DNA of 64,000 nucleotides from the NCBI RefSeq assembly GCF_048820935.1, contig NZ_JBMERD010000004.1:124001-188000 (forward strand). The letters are read 5' to 3'. The translations under genes and the position numbers were made by a program. Positions 36,247 through 45,231 of this stretch are shown here, in pieces (position 1 is the stretch's first letter; the number at the start of each line of letters is the position of its first letter). The notes under the pieces are model-generated. The model was not told the origin of the DNA. It saw only the letters and a program-made list of their open reading frames with translations, and did not search any database. Origin of the DNA: Algicoccus sp048820935. Lineage in GTDB: Bacteria; Pseudomonadota; Gammaproteobacteria; Burkholderiales; Burkholderiaceae_B.

Positions 36247-37946
36247 TGTTCTGATGCTTCAGTTGTCTGTAAAGCTTGTAAATCGATCACCCGATCTGCG
36301 CGTGAAGCCAGTAATGGATCGTGGGTCACAATAAGCATGGTGCGTCCTTGAGCCGTTCGCATTAATTGATCGGTGACGGCTTGCGCAGTCTGCGAGTCCA
36401 AATGGGCTGTGGGTTCATCGACTAACAATAAGTCGGCGGTAGGATCGACAAGGGCGCGCGCAATAGATAAACGCACAAGCTCTCCGCCTGACATGCCCGC
36501 ACCGCCTTCGGCCAGAGCCACATTGCCACGTTGCTGTAGAAAACGGCTTAGATGAGATTGTTCAATCGCTTGTAAGAACTGATCATCACGAATGTTTCGA
36601 CCCAAGAGAATATTGCTGCGCAATGATCCCTCAAAAATGTGCGGGCTTTGTCCGATCCAGGCGATTCTTTGGCGGATGGCGTTGGCGTTGCTTTCATTTT
36701 GAAGATGCGTACCTAAACGAATCTCGCCTTCTTCATAGGGCATCAGACCTGCGATGAGATTCAATAAGGTGGTTTTACCGCCTCCACTGGGCATCATGAG
36801 CGCCACATGTTCACCTGAGCCAATCTCAAGACTGAGGTTGTTAAATACCGCTTGCGATTGTGTGGGGTATTGAAACGTTAAATGGCTGATGTGTACGCTG
36901 GGTGCTTTGTTGTCTTTCAACATGACCTTGGTTTCGGGCGATTGCGCACCGGGTCGCAGTTGAAGGTTGTCAGCCAGACTGGCAATTTGTGTTTGCGCGG
37001 CTTGGCCATCAGCTCGATCATGCCAGGCTGCAGCAAGCTCTCTTAACGGTTCATAGAACGTGGGTGCGAGCATCAGAATAAAGAGACCTTGAGCCAGTGT
37101 CAGTTTGTGCCCCCAAGCCCCAAAATTTAGTTCGCCTAACAAATGAAAGCCGATATAGACGGCCACCATGGCGACTCCCAAAGCGGCAAATAGCTCCAGA
37201 ACGGCAGAAGACAGAAATGCAATGCGTAAAACAGCCATGATGCGACGGCTTAGATTGTGTGCACGTTGCGCAATGGTCTGAGCACTGTGTTCAATGGCAT
37301 GTAATGCACGCAGGGTTTGCATGGCTCGCAGGCGATCTAGCATGAAAGCATTCATGTCAGAAAGCTCAGCCAGATGCTTTTCACTCGCAGCCTGTGCGCG
37401 CCAGCCTACCAACGCCATAAAGATTGGAATTAGAGGCGCACTAATCATGAGAATCAGTGCACAAATCCATGAGAAGGGAGTCACAACTAACAGAATTAGC
37501 AGCGGAACGAGGCGAGTGCGTGCCTGCGCAGGCTGGTAGCGACTCTGATAGGTGAGGATAGATTGCGCTTGTTCAGAAACAGTGCTGGCAAAAGCACCTG
37601 CAGCTGGGCGTCCTAATGCTTGCGGGGCGCTGAGTGCGAATCGTTCAATGGCTTGGGCTCGGGCATTTTCAACTGCTTGCGCAGCGATGGTCAGATTGCG
37701 CAGTTTGATATGACTGTCTATGGCAGATCTGAGCACCCAAAACAGAAAAAAAGCGGCAATCAAAACGATGATGACGCTAAAGCGGATCGTTTCAGCCTGT
37801 AGCTCATTGACCATCCAAGCGAGGCAGGCGGCTTGAGGAATCCAGAGTGCAGGTGCAAGGCTTTGTTGCCAGCTGCTTAGGCTACGTAAAGCCTTTTGAT
37901 CGTTGAGGGTTTTATTGGCGGCAGGTCGGTTGCGCTCAGGTTTCAT
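36228..37946 (-). CDS. cydD: ABC transporter CydD, half-transporter of the CydDC heterodimer
   Basis: 572 residues with six membrane helices in the first 320 and an ATPase domain with Walker A MPSGGGKTT, signature MSGGELVRLSIARALVDPT and Walker B LLLVDEPTAHLD. First gene of the cydDC pair. Together with nirK and hemN it fits growth at low oxygen. The assignment over other exporter pairs rests on the coupled pair and on conserved features around YQPAQARTRLVPLLIL; no cydAB neighbours confirm it. Confidence 0.86.
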   Translation of the reverse strand: MKPERNRPAANKTLNDQKALRSLSSWQQSLAPALWIPQAACLAWMVNELQAETIRFSVIIVLIAAFFLFWVLRSAIDSHIKLRNLTIAAQAVENARAQAIERFALSAPQALGRPAAGAFASTVSEQAQSILTYQSRYQPAQARTRLVPLLILLVVTPFSWICALILMISAPLIPIFMALVGWRAQAASEKHLAELSDMNAFMLDRLRAMQTLRALHAIEHSAQTIAQRAHNLSRRIMAVLRIAFLSSAVLELFAALGVAMVAVYIGFHLLGELNFGAWGHKLTLAQGLFILMLAPTFYEPLRELAAAWHDRADGQAAQTQIASLADNLQLRPGAQSPETKVMLKDNKAPSVHISHLTFQYPTQSQAVFNNLSLEIGSGEHVALMMPSGGGKTTLLNLIAGLMPYEEGEIRLGTHLQNESNANAIRQRIAWIGQSPHIFEGSLRSNILLGRNIRDDQFLQAIEQSHLSRFLQQRGNVALAEGGAGMSGGELVRLSIARALVDPTADLLLVDEPTAHLDSQTAQAVTDQLMRTAQGRTMLIVTHDPLLASRADRVIDLQALQTTEASEQWEHRL

Positions 37947-38461
37947 TGTTCAAAAGCGATGATTGGATGTTCGTGGAATGTAAGCAGACTGTATAGTGAG
38001 TCTATATGAAAACCTTCAGAGATTCGAATTATCTTAAGGTAAGTTGAGCAAAATAACGGACTTAAAATTGTGCTCATCAAATAGTTTTGTTTTTTATGAT
38101 GATCTTGTTTAAATCACGACAAAAGGTCTTCTAAGGGACTCGGCCTACATTATGCGACAGGAATGTTATCAAATCATTCTTTGGCCGAATGTAATCGTAT
38201 AATCAAAGAATTACATGATGCAAAGCGCGTGTTTTTACAAAACATGTGCTGGTTCGAGCTTTAGTTCGCACGTTAAAGTGCACGTTGATTTTTATGTCTG
38301 TTAAACAGGTGGTTTAAACAGGTGAGCGTGCGTGTCATGTTGAATACGGAATAATTTCAATTGGCCGACTGCGATGCAGGTCGGCTATGTTTTTATGTCG
38401 ATCATCTTTTCTTGAGCCCCGATTTATATCGCCAGACAAATGTTTGCGGTATTGAGTACAT
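37947..38461. other. 515-base gap between cydD and the beta-repeat gene
   Basis: No supported ORF. It contains several small inverted repeats, a direct repeat AAACAGGTG(G/A) near 38303-38322, and a hairpin GCCGAC (38364-38369) with GTCGGC (38380-38385) followed by TATGTTTTTA, which looks like a terminator. A small RNA ending at that hairpin is possible but unproven. Confidence 0.35.
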
Positions 38462-39352
38462 ATGGATTTCACCAAAAAATTTATTAAAACAAAACGACCA
38501 TGCGCAGATGGTTTTCGTTGGTTCATCAAACGTTATGAAGTCGGTGGCGATTACCAGACGCTGCTCGATGAATTGGTCGAAGAAGGACGCATTGGAGATG
38601 CCTGTTGGTTGATGGATCAGTTTGGTCCGACAGATGCCGTGCGTGAAGTGGATGAAATCGATGCGGCTGCAATGGTTTTTGCAGGTTCTTTGGTGGTTAA
38701 AGGCAATGTGCAAGTTGATCAGCTGCTACGCGTTGGCGGCACGTTGACTGTAGGTGGTGGCGTGCGTGCTGGCCATGATCGAGAGCCTGATGTTCCTAGC
38801 GGATTCCATGTGGCCAATGATGCACGCATTGAAGGCGGCTTAGATGTGATGGGTGACGTCGTCGCAGGTGGGTCACTCAAAGTTGGCTGGGGCCTTCAGA
38901 CACAGGGTACGTTGCAATGCCAGGAAGACTTGACGGTGGGTTGGGCGCTGGACTGCGCAGATGAAGTCAATGTCGGTGGTAATCTGAAAGTTGGGCAAGA
39001 GCTACAGGTTCAGCATGATTTGCGCTGTGGTCGGTCAGTCCATGTCAAAGGGCCTGTTTCGGTGAACGGTCATCTGACGGTCGGGCAAGGTTTGCTCGCG
39101 TTTGGTGATATTCATTGCCAGATGCATTTGGAAGCCGGCTGGGGTGTGATCTCTGAAGGTTCGATTTTGGTGGGTGCTAGTTTGCGTGCAGGTGAAGGTG
39201 TTCGTGCGGCGCAAACCATTGATACCGGCGAAGGCTATGGCATTTATGCTGGGGTTGCGGTGCATCGGGAGAGCTGGGAAACCAGTGCACAGGTGCAAGC
39301 ATCAGAAAAACCGTCCCAACTGTGGAGTGGTCATTGGGTTCCAAACGCGTAA
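38462..39352 (+). CDS. bactofilin-like beta-repeat protein with a conserved N-terminal module
   Basis: 296 residues. Residues 1-60 form a charged helical module (RPCADGFRWFIKRYEVGG, LLDELVEEGRIGDACWLMDQFG). From about 70 to 265 the chain is a run of short strands with G/V/L turns (LRVGGTLTVGGGVRAG, LKVGWGLQTQGTLQ, LKVGQELQVQHDLRCG), at roughly 16-20 residues per pair of units. This is a right-handed beta-solenoid as in bactofilins and related polymer-forming proteins. No membrane segment or signal peptide. Cytoplasmic scaffolding is likely, but the role is unknown. Confidence 0.65.
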   Translation: MDFTKKFIKTKRPCADGFRWFIKRYEVGGDYQTLLDELVEEGRIGDACWLMDQFGPTDAVREVDEIDAAAMVFAGSLVVKGNVQVDQLLRVGGTLTVGGGVRAGHDREPDVPSGFHVANDARIEGGLDVMGDVVAGGSLKVGWGLQTQGTLQCQEDLTVGWALDCADEVNVGGNLKVGQELQVQHDLRCGRSVHVKGPVSVNGHLTVGQGLLAFGDIHCQMHLEAGWGVISEGSILVGASLRAGEGVRAAQTIDTGEGYGIYAGVAVHRESWETSAQVQASEKPSQLWSGHWVPNA

Positions 39353-39510
39353 TGTTTTGTGAATAGGGCGTGTTTTAGTTAATTTTAATAAAAGTATAGT
39401 GTTATCTTGAATGCGCTCTGATTGGTCTGTGATGAAATTGTCACAGACTTAGGTTTGCCCAATGAATCTAGGGCAAAATGATCTTTACTCTGTCCGTGGG
39501 GAACCAACGT

Positions 39511-42141
39511 ATGTTTAAAACCTTGTCATCGCTGGCGCAAACCCCTGTTCGTGTATTAGATACAAAAAAATACATCCGTTTGTATCTCATTGTCAGTATG
39601 ACGGCTGTTTTTTGGGTTGGTGTTGCAGGCTGGGTTGGTATTTGGCGACTGACGAGCCCTGACCCTGTGTCATACGTGTTTATGGCGCCTGCGGTTGCCT
39701 CGCTACTGATCTTGTCTGCTGTACTACTGGCCATCAGCTTCTATCTTCTAGACACAGCGAGTATTGAACACCCTATGACGGCCGGGCGACGCCGTTTTGC
39801 AAAACTACTGGCTTTGCTCGCATTATTGGCCATCTTAGTGGCCAATTACGGAGAGCATTGGGCACTGTGGTGGCAAGGTGATCGGGACGGTTTTTTGTTG
39901 ACTGCTTCCGTCCTTTTAGCCATTGGCTCATTGATCATCTTGTTTCTAGACACGAAGTTTTTTTCAGATCAATCAAAGCCGATCGATCGACGCGTGATTC
40001 TCTGGTGTGTTATTGGTTCGTTGGTGAGTGTGGGTGGTGCATACACGCTGATTGAGCGCGACATTGATCAGGTCAATCGTTATGTGCAAGCTCGCGCTGA
40101 GATGGTGACCGAGGCTTTGCAGCTGTCGTTTATTCAGCCTGTCAGTGCGATGCAGCGGATGTCGGATCGTTGGGATTCTCTGGATCATGCGCCAGCCCCA
40201 CAATACGTTCGACAAGAGATTCGCAGCTATCTTCGCGATTTCACTGAAATTACGCGAATTAGTTTATTGACTGAGTCTGGTGAGTTCCAAGGCGATGTGC
40301 ATGGGGACACACGGACAGATGGTTTGTTGGAAGAGGCGTTAACCTTACCTGGGTTTCATGCGATTTTAAAAACAACCCGACAGCTCAATACGGCACAAAT
40401 GACCACCCCAGGTCTATTGAAAACACATCCTGATGTTGCCTTTGTACTTGCCCCCTTCGAGGTCGTGGACGGCGGGTTTGTCGTGGCGACCATCGACATG
40501 GGTGGTTTGGTACGTCAGTCTTTTACAGAAGATGAGCCACCCTGTTGCTTCAATGTACGAACTGCGCTCGGCCAGTTTTTTGCAACACCCGGTCCAGTCA
40601 ATGAAAATCAGGCGATCGCGGTGGCTTATGACCGTGGTCAGCTTGAAGATATGTTTAATTTCGAGGTGGCGTTCTGGAAAGAAAAGATGCCGGGCGAAAT
40701 CGGAATGGCGGATTATCCGATCTGGATTTTGTTGATCGGACTCGTGTTTACGTTCGTCGCAGCGCTTAGCCAACGCATGGCGCAACTTGCGCAAGAGCGG
40801 GCGGTCGAACTCTTTGAGAATGCCCGCCATGACGCATTGACGGATTTGCCCAATCGACGCTTGTTTCAGGAAGTCTTGCAGTCTTGGAATCGAACGGATT
40901 ACAGTCAGCGCGGATTGTCGTTGATGTTTGTGGAGATCCGCGGTGTGCGTCTCATCAATGACTCATTGGGCTATGAGATGGGAGATGCGCTCATTCGTGC
41001 GGCTTCTGTTCGTTTGCGGGAGTTTATTCCACCATTTGCTTGGCTAGCACGTCTGGATGGGGCGGAGTTTGTGGTTTGTTTGCCCCGAATGACACAGCAG
41101 GAATTGACTGATCTGGCATACGATTTGTTAGAACAAATGGACGCACCTCTGTCGGTTAAAGGCCGTCATCTGAGTATCAAAACGCTGATTGGTGTTAGTA
41201 GTAGCACCGATGAAGAGATCACAGATCCTATGGCACTAGTCCATCAGGCTGACTTGGCAATGCTAGAGGCTAAGCGCAAAGCGACAACACAGTTTGCTTA
41301 TTACAACGATGAAATGGGGCGTGCTGCTGCATTGCGAATTGCTTTGGCGCAGGATCTGGGTCAAGCGATTAAGGATGGTGATTTAAATATGGTGTATCAG
41401 CCTTTGGTTGATTCGCGTACAGGGCTGATTGTAGCGATGGAGTCGCTTGTGCGCTGGAGGCACGCTGTGCATGGCTTTATCTCACCCGCCGTATTTATTC
41501 CCATGGCTGAAGAGTCTGGACAGATTTTGTCACTGACGCAATGGACGTTGGAGCAGGCCTGTACCGAGGCGACCGAGATGGGTTTGCCAACGTTTGATCG
41601 CGTTGTGCCCTTTGCGGTGAATATTTCACCCATGTTCTTTCAGCGTGAAGATTTCTTAACTGTGATTACATCCACTTTAGAGCGCGCTCAAATCGAACCG
41701 AAATACTTGCAAATCGAGGTGACTGAAGGTCTGATGATGCAAGATCGAGACACCACCATTAAAAAACTGCATGCCTTGGCAGCGATGGGTATTCGATCTG
41801 CATTAGATGATTTTGGGACTGGGTATTCAAGTTTGAGCTATCTGCGTGATTTGCCCGTACATAAAGTGAAGCTGGATCGATCCTTTGTGATCCATGTCAC
41901 AGAAAATGATGTAGATGCCAATATTGTGGAAGGTGTGATCGGGATTGTGCGTGATCTGGAGATGACTGTTGTCGTGGAAGGCGTGGAAACTTCTGAGCAA
42001 GCTGCTTTGCTGGCACGGTTTGGATGTGACCAATTCCAAGGTTACTTGTTTTCTAAACCGCTTGATTGCCATGGTTTGCGAGAAATCTTGCACCATCCTC
42101 GAGACTTTTTGTCGCTTATTCAAAACAATTCGTCTATTTAA
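39511..42141 (+). CDS. membrane GGDEF/EAL protein, probable c-di-GMP phosphodiesterase
   Basis: 876 residues. The N-terminal part has about five membrane helices (to about 180), a periplasmic sensor region and another helix near 415. The GGDEF domain is degenerate: its active loop reads LDGAEF. The EAL domain keeps catalytic features (AMESLVRWRH, EVTEG, DDFGTGYSSLSYLRDLP, KLDRSFV). So it likely degrades c-di-GMP, with GGDEF as GTP-binding or regulatory part. The ATG at 39511 has GGGGA upstream; an ATG at 39478 is possible. Confidence 0.9.
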   Translation: MFKTLSSLAQTPVRVLDTKKYIRLYLIVSMTAVFWVGVAGWVGIWRLTSPDPVSYVFMAPAVASLLILSAVLLAISFYLLDTASIEHPMTAGRRRFAKLLALLALLAILVANYGEHWALWWQGDRDGFLLTASVLLAIGSLIILFLDTKFFSDQSKPIDRRVILWCVIGSLVSVGGAYTLIERDIDQVNRYVQARAEMVTEALQLSFIQPVSAMQRMSDRWDSLDHAPAPQYVRQEIRSYLRDFTEITRISLLTESGEFQGDVHGDTRTDGLLEEALTLPGFHAILKTTRQLNTAQMTTPGLLKTHPDVAFVLAPFEVVDGGFVVATIDMGGLVRQSFTEDEPPCCFNVRTALGQFFATPGPVNENQAIAVAYDRGQLEDMFNFEVAFWKEKMPGEIGMADYPIWILLIGLVFTFVAALSQRMAQLAQERAVELFENARHDALTDLPNRRLFQEVLQSWNRTDYSQRGLSLMFVEIRGVRLINDSLGYEMGDALIRAASVRLREFIPPFAWLARLDGAEFVVCLPRMTQQELTDLAYDLLEQMDAPLSVKGRHLSIKTLIGVSSSTDEEITDPMALVHQADLAMLEAKRKATTQFAYYNDEMGRAAALRIALAQDLGQAIKDGDLNMVYQPLVDSRTGLIVAMESLVRWRHAVHGFISPAVFIPMAEESGQILSLTQWTLEQACTEATEMGLPTFDRVVPFAVNISPMFFQREDFLTVITSTLERAQIEPKYLQIEVTEGLMMQDRDTTIKKLHALAAMGIRSALDDFGTGYSSLSYLRDLPVHKVKLDRSFVIHVTENDVDANIVEGVIGIVRDLEMTVVVEGVETSEQAALLARFGCDQFQGYLFSKPLDCHGLREILHHPRDFLSLIQNNSSI

Positions 42142-42311
42142 AGCCACTGCATTTTGGACTAACGCAGTTTAAGGCTACAATAGCTTGCTGCATTCATCAG
42201 TCAGGTTCTTATGACCCAGCTGTGGATACAGTTTTACTGAATGTTTACCGAGTCGTTGATCGTGATCACGATGTTTTCAGTAAAGAGTAGGTTGCCGCAA
42301 TAGCACCCAAA

Positions 42312-42624
42312 GCCCGGGTGGCGGAATAGGTAGACGCAAGGGACTTAAACAATTTGAGCCTTCGGGGGGAAACGCCCGAAGTGAAGCCCGTCAAACTCGG
42401 CGAAAGCCCTGAATGTTGTGACATTCGAGCCAACGCCGAGCCAAGCCCAGTTCTAAAGAGTTGGGAAGGTGTAGAGAGCAGACGGCGGGCACCTACGGCC
42501 TAAAGGCTATGGTGAAGGCGTGCTCCAGACCACGAACAGCATCCGTGCTGGCGGCGAAAGCCGAAGTGGTAAGAAAATCCCTCGATCATAGATCGTACCG
42601 GTTCGATTCCGGTCCCGGGCACCA
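42312..42624 (+). tRNA. tRNA-Leu (anticodon UAA) interrupted by a group I intron
   Basis: Exon 1 is 42312-42346 and exon 2 is 42574-42624. Joined, they give an 86-base class II tRNA: acceptor GCCCGGG/CCCGGGC, anticodon arm AGGGA-CTTAAAA-TCCCT with anticodon TAA, variable arm CGATC/GATCG, T loop GGTTCGATTCC, and encoded ACCA. The intron follows the first anticodon base (U34), the same site as in cyanobacterial and plastid tRNA-Leu(UAA) genes. Confidence 0.95.
42347..42573 (+). ncRNA. group I (IC3-like) self-splicing intron in tRNA-Leu(UAA)
   Basis: A 227-base intron without an ORF. P1 forms between exon CTT (42344-42346) and GAG (42356-42358), giving the required U-G pair at the 5' splice site. 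CTTCGGG (42360-42366) and CCCGAAG (42375-42381) make P2. GAGCA (42476-42480) and TGCTC (42521-42525) fit P7, and the last base is G. The order of TTGAGCC, CAAACTC-GG-GAAA-CC, GAGCCAAGCC, GGAAGGTG and GACGG blocks closely follows the Anabaena tRNA-Leu intron as I remember it. It should remove itself with a guanosine cofactor. Confidence 0.93.
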
Positions 42625-42775
42625 GTAACTTATCCTTCTTGGATTTAAGTTTTATTTCACAATTCCATACTAAATCATGTGCTTAAATGACGAAATCTAG
42701 CCATGAAATTCTGTGGACGTTTGATGCTGGTTGCAAATTAAACCAGAGCTGTTGCGTGATAGATTCTAGGTATGG

Positions 42776-43059
42776 TTAGAGACTCATACAAAGGTCGTAC
42801 ATGTCCTCTGCAAATTGATTAATGGCTCGATTTTTTTCAAATTGTGTTTTTTGATCAGGTGGTTGGTAGGCTCCCTGCGAAAGCCCTTCAATGACGTCAC
42901 ATCAATCCGGATTAGCTCCGTGTGATAGAAGTTCAATGACTTTTTCCTTTGGAGTGCCATTAAACCTCTGAGTAGCAATGTAGCAATATATTCAGCAACG
43001 TCTTTAGTACGATCACAGAGGTGACCGCAAGCAATTCGCTCAAGATTAAAATGAGGCCT
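42776..43059 (-). pseudogene. decayed ankyrin-repeat-like gene
   Basis: On the minus strand one frame reads FNLERIACGHLCDRTKD then VAEYIATLLLRG. After a frame change near 42960 the next reads GTPKEKVIELLSHGANPD, a typical ankyrin helix pair and turn, then a TGA, then CDVIEGLSQGAYQPPDQ and on to a stop near 42778. The parts make sense only as one broken reading frame. Family assignment is tentative, as just one repeat is clear. Confidence 0.35.
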
Positions 43060-43303
43060 TTAAGAAGTTTCATGTTGTTGTCTTCTCGTTTATACGACTC
43101 ATCCGTCTGCGTTTTTTAACAGCAATGGCTGTGTAAGTGAGTGTTTTTAGCTATTTGTTCAATGTATAACCTGTGGCAGCAATATGAGTATGAGGGATAA
43201 CCAATAGATTTTGTCGGCATCCGCGAGCTTTTGGACATTCAATCTTTTGAAGACCCGCTCTATGTCTGGACGCTGAGGGTTTGAGGTTCAAGGGATGGTG
43301 GTT

Positions 43304-44824
43304 TTATGTCTCGAAGGCTGATTGCACGGCTTCCGTAATACGTTCAGCCAGTTGGGTATCATCCAATTGTGGGTACGCTTTTTTTAGTTTTCCAGAAATT
43401 TTCCAGTTGTTTTCTTTAAGAGATCGAATGATGCGATTCGCATCTTGATCGGACATCTCCAACACCTCTTTGAGTTGGTCTTGAGCTCGTTGGAAAATTA
43501 TTAGTGCGCGAGCCTCATCGGCCATTTCGGTCTGAACCGTATGCGCAATGACCCGTGCGGTGTATAGAACGTGCTCGGTTAAGTCAGGGTAACGCCACGC
43601 AAACTGCGCATCATCGCTGTCATCAAAGAGTAGATTGCTTCGCGTGCCATCCTCGTAGACGACAGGATTGCCGAATCGGTAAGACGTTGCGTAGCGTTGC
43701 ATGAATGGTTTCGAAAATACTTCTAAGGTGCGGTCGTAGCGTGCCCGAAAATCAGTTGAGCTTGTGATAGTGGTGGATACAGGTAGGATCACACCATCAG
43801 GGATCGCGTGATCACGAATTAGCGTGTCATTAATTAAAAATCGATGAATACGCCCGTTGCCATCGCGCATAGGATGAATGTAAACAAAGGCGAAGGCGAG
43901 TACAGCGGCTCGAACGATTGGTTCAGCTCCCCGGGTTGCCAATTCGACTACTTTTAGGCCTTCGAGCAGCTCAGTTAGCATTTCGTAGTGTGGAGCAATG
44001 TAATGCACGATATCTTCGCGCATCGTTGCTTGACCTACGAAGACAGGAGAGCGTCTTAAGCCTAGACCTAGCGCATTATGCCCTAAAATGTCGGCTTGTA
44101 ATGTGTGTAGGCTGTCTTGGCTCAGTGGGTTCTCGATATGGCCACAATACTTGGCGATCACATGCGCAAATCGTTGAATTCTGTCACTTTGATCGGCTTC
44201 TTTTTCGATGAGAAAGCTTGCGCGTGATTCTTTGAAAATCAGCCAACTAGCTGTGCGCATCAAGGTGTCGGCACCAAAAGTTTGGTTGAGTTCGCACAGT
44301 GCAGCGTTCAGATCCAACTGCAATGCTTCTTGCACGGCCTCAGTCCGGCGAACAATAGGGCAAAACTCAGGTGCACCAGGGAAATTGTCATTGATACGCC
44401 AGCGTCGTATTCGCAGCGGTTTAACTCGAGTTAGGTACTGCTGTGAAGAAATGGCATCAACGTAGGCGCCATTTGTCACGTCAGGAACATCCAAATGTTG
44501 CCCTGTTAGCCATTCGAACAAAAAACCAGTGCGGCGAGCATATTGACCAAAAGGTGCTTGCCGGCACCAAGCCTCAATAGGCTCGGGGCCAACTGCAGCA
44601 AACAGGCGGGCAAAAAATTCGAGATGAATTTCTTCGTACTTGAGACCAAACTCGAAATGTCCCGCAAAATCATCCGCTGGCTGATAGCTCGTTGGGTATT
44701 GGTTTTTAAGCTGCCCGTTGCTTTCGTGACTCGTGCGTGTTTTGCTGATCACTGACTCGATGCGTAGTGGTTGTGCAAGTGCAATACCGTAGCGATCGAC
44801 GAGTGCTTTAAAGCCTACTTGCAT
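43304..44824 (-). CDS. Fic-domain protein (third of three, long form)
   Basis: 506 residues. The Fic core HPMRDGNGRIHRF has catalytic His317. Before it, ASFLIEKE resembles an inhibitory helix (SxxxE, with K where G or N is usual). The N-terminal about 200 residues (FEFGLKYEEIHLEFFARLF, FEWLTGQHLDVPDV) and the C-terminal about 120 are not those of the two other Fic proteins, so it belongs to a separate subfamily. Probable AMP transferase; targets unknown. Start ATG at 44824 has no strong ribosome site. Next to a decayed gene and an intron-bearing tRNA. Confidence 0.88.
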   Translation of the reverse strand: MQVGFKALVDRYGIALAQPLRIESVISKTRTSHESNGQLKNQYPTSYQPADDFAGHFEFGLKYEEIHLEFFARLFAAVGPEPIEAWCRQAPFGQYARRTGFLFEWLTGQHLDVPDVTNGAYVDAISSQQYLTRVKPLRIRRWRINDNFPGAPEFCPIVRRTEAVQEALQLDLNAALCELNQTFGADTLMRTASWLIFKESRASFLIEKEADQSDRIQRFAHVIAKYCGHIENPLSQDSLHTLQADILGHNALGLGLRRSPVFVGQATMREDIVHYIAPHYEMLTELLEGLKVVELATRGAEPIVRAAVLAFAFVYIHPMRDGNGRIHRFLINDTLIRDHAIPDGVILPVSTTITSSTDFRARYDRTLEVFSKPFMQRYATSYRFGNPVVYEDGTRSNLLFDDSDDAQFAWRYPDLTEHVLYTARVIAHTVQTEMADEARALIIFQRAQDQLKEVLEMSDQDANRIIRSLKENNWKISGKLKKAYPQLDDTQLAERITEAVQSAFET

Positions 44825-45231
44825 GATTGAATTTCCTGACGATAGTCAAAAATCTGACTCGGGAAGATATGATACGTGAAACATTCGTTCAATCGTCATA
44901 AAAATGTTAATGTCTGCACGAAATTGATAATAAAACGATAATTTTTGTTGAAAACGTTAATGAAATAGAGCTGCTTCAGAAAATGCCCAAGTCTTTCTCG
45001 GAGCGCGTGAGCCTGAAAAGCTCGGGTGCGGTCAATCGTTTTTTGATCGGTGCTGCGATAGAATCAAAGTTCAGGGATCATGCTACGCATGTTGTTGTGC
45101 TTTCATGCAAAATTAGTCGGCTGATGTGCTTGCTGGCATGAATCCTGTGTATCAATCAAATATGCGACTGTTAAAGCCTATGCCCGTAGAGTGCGGTGCT
45201 TGGGTCTTCGCATCTAAAATAAGGAAGCTCG
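44825..45231. other. 407-base gap between divergent Fic and GT41 genes
   Basis: A/T-rich near the Fic start. No ORF, RNA gene or clear repeat was recognised. It presumably holds promoters in both directions. Confidence 0.4.
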
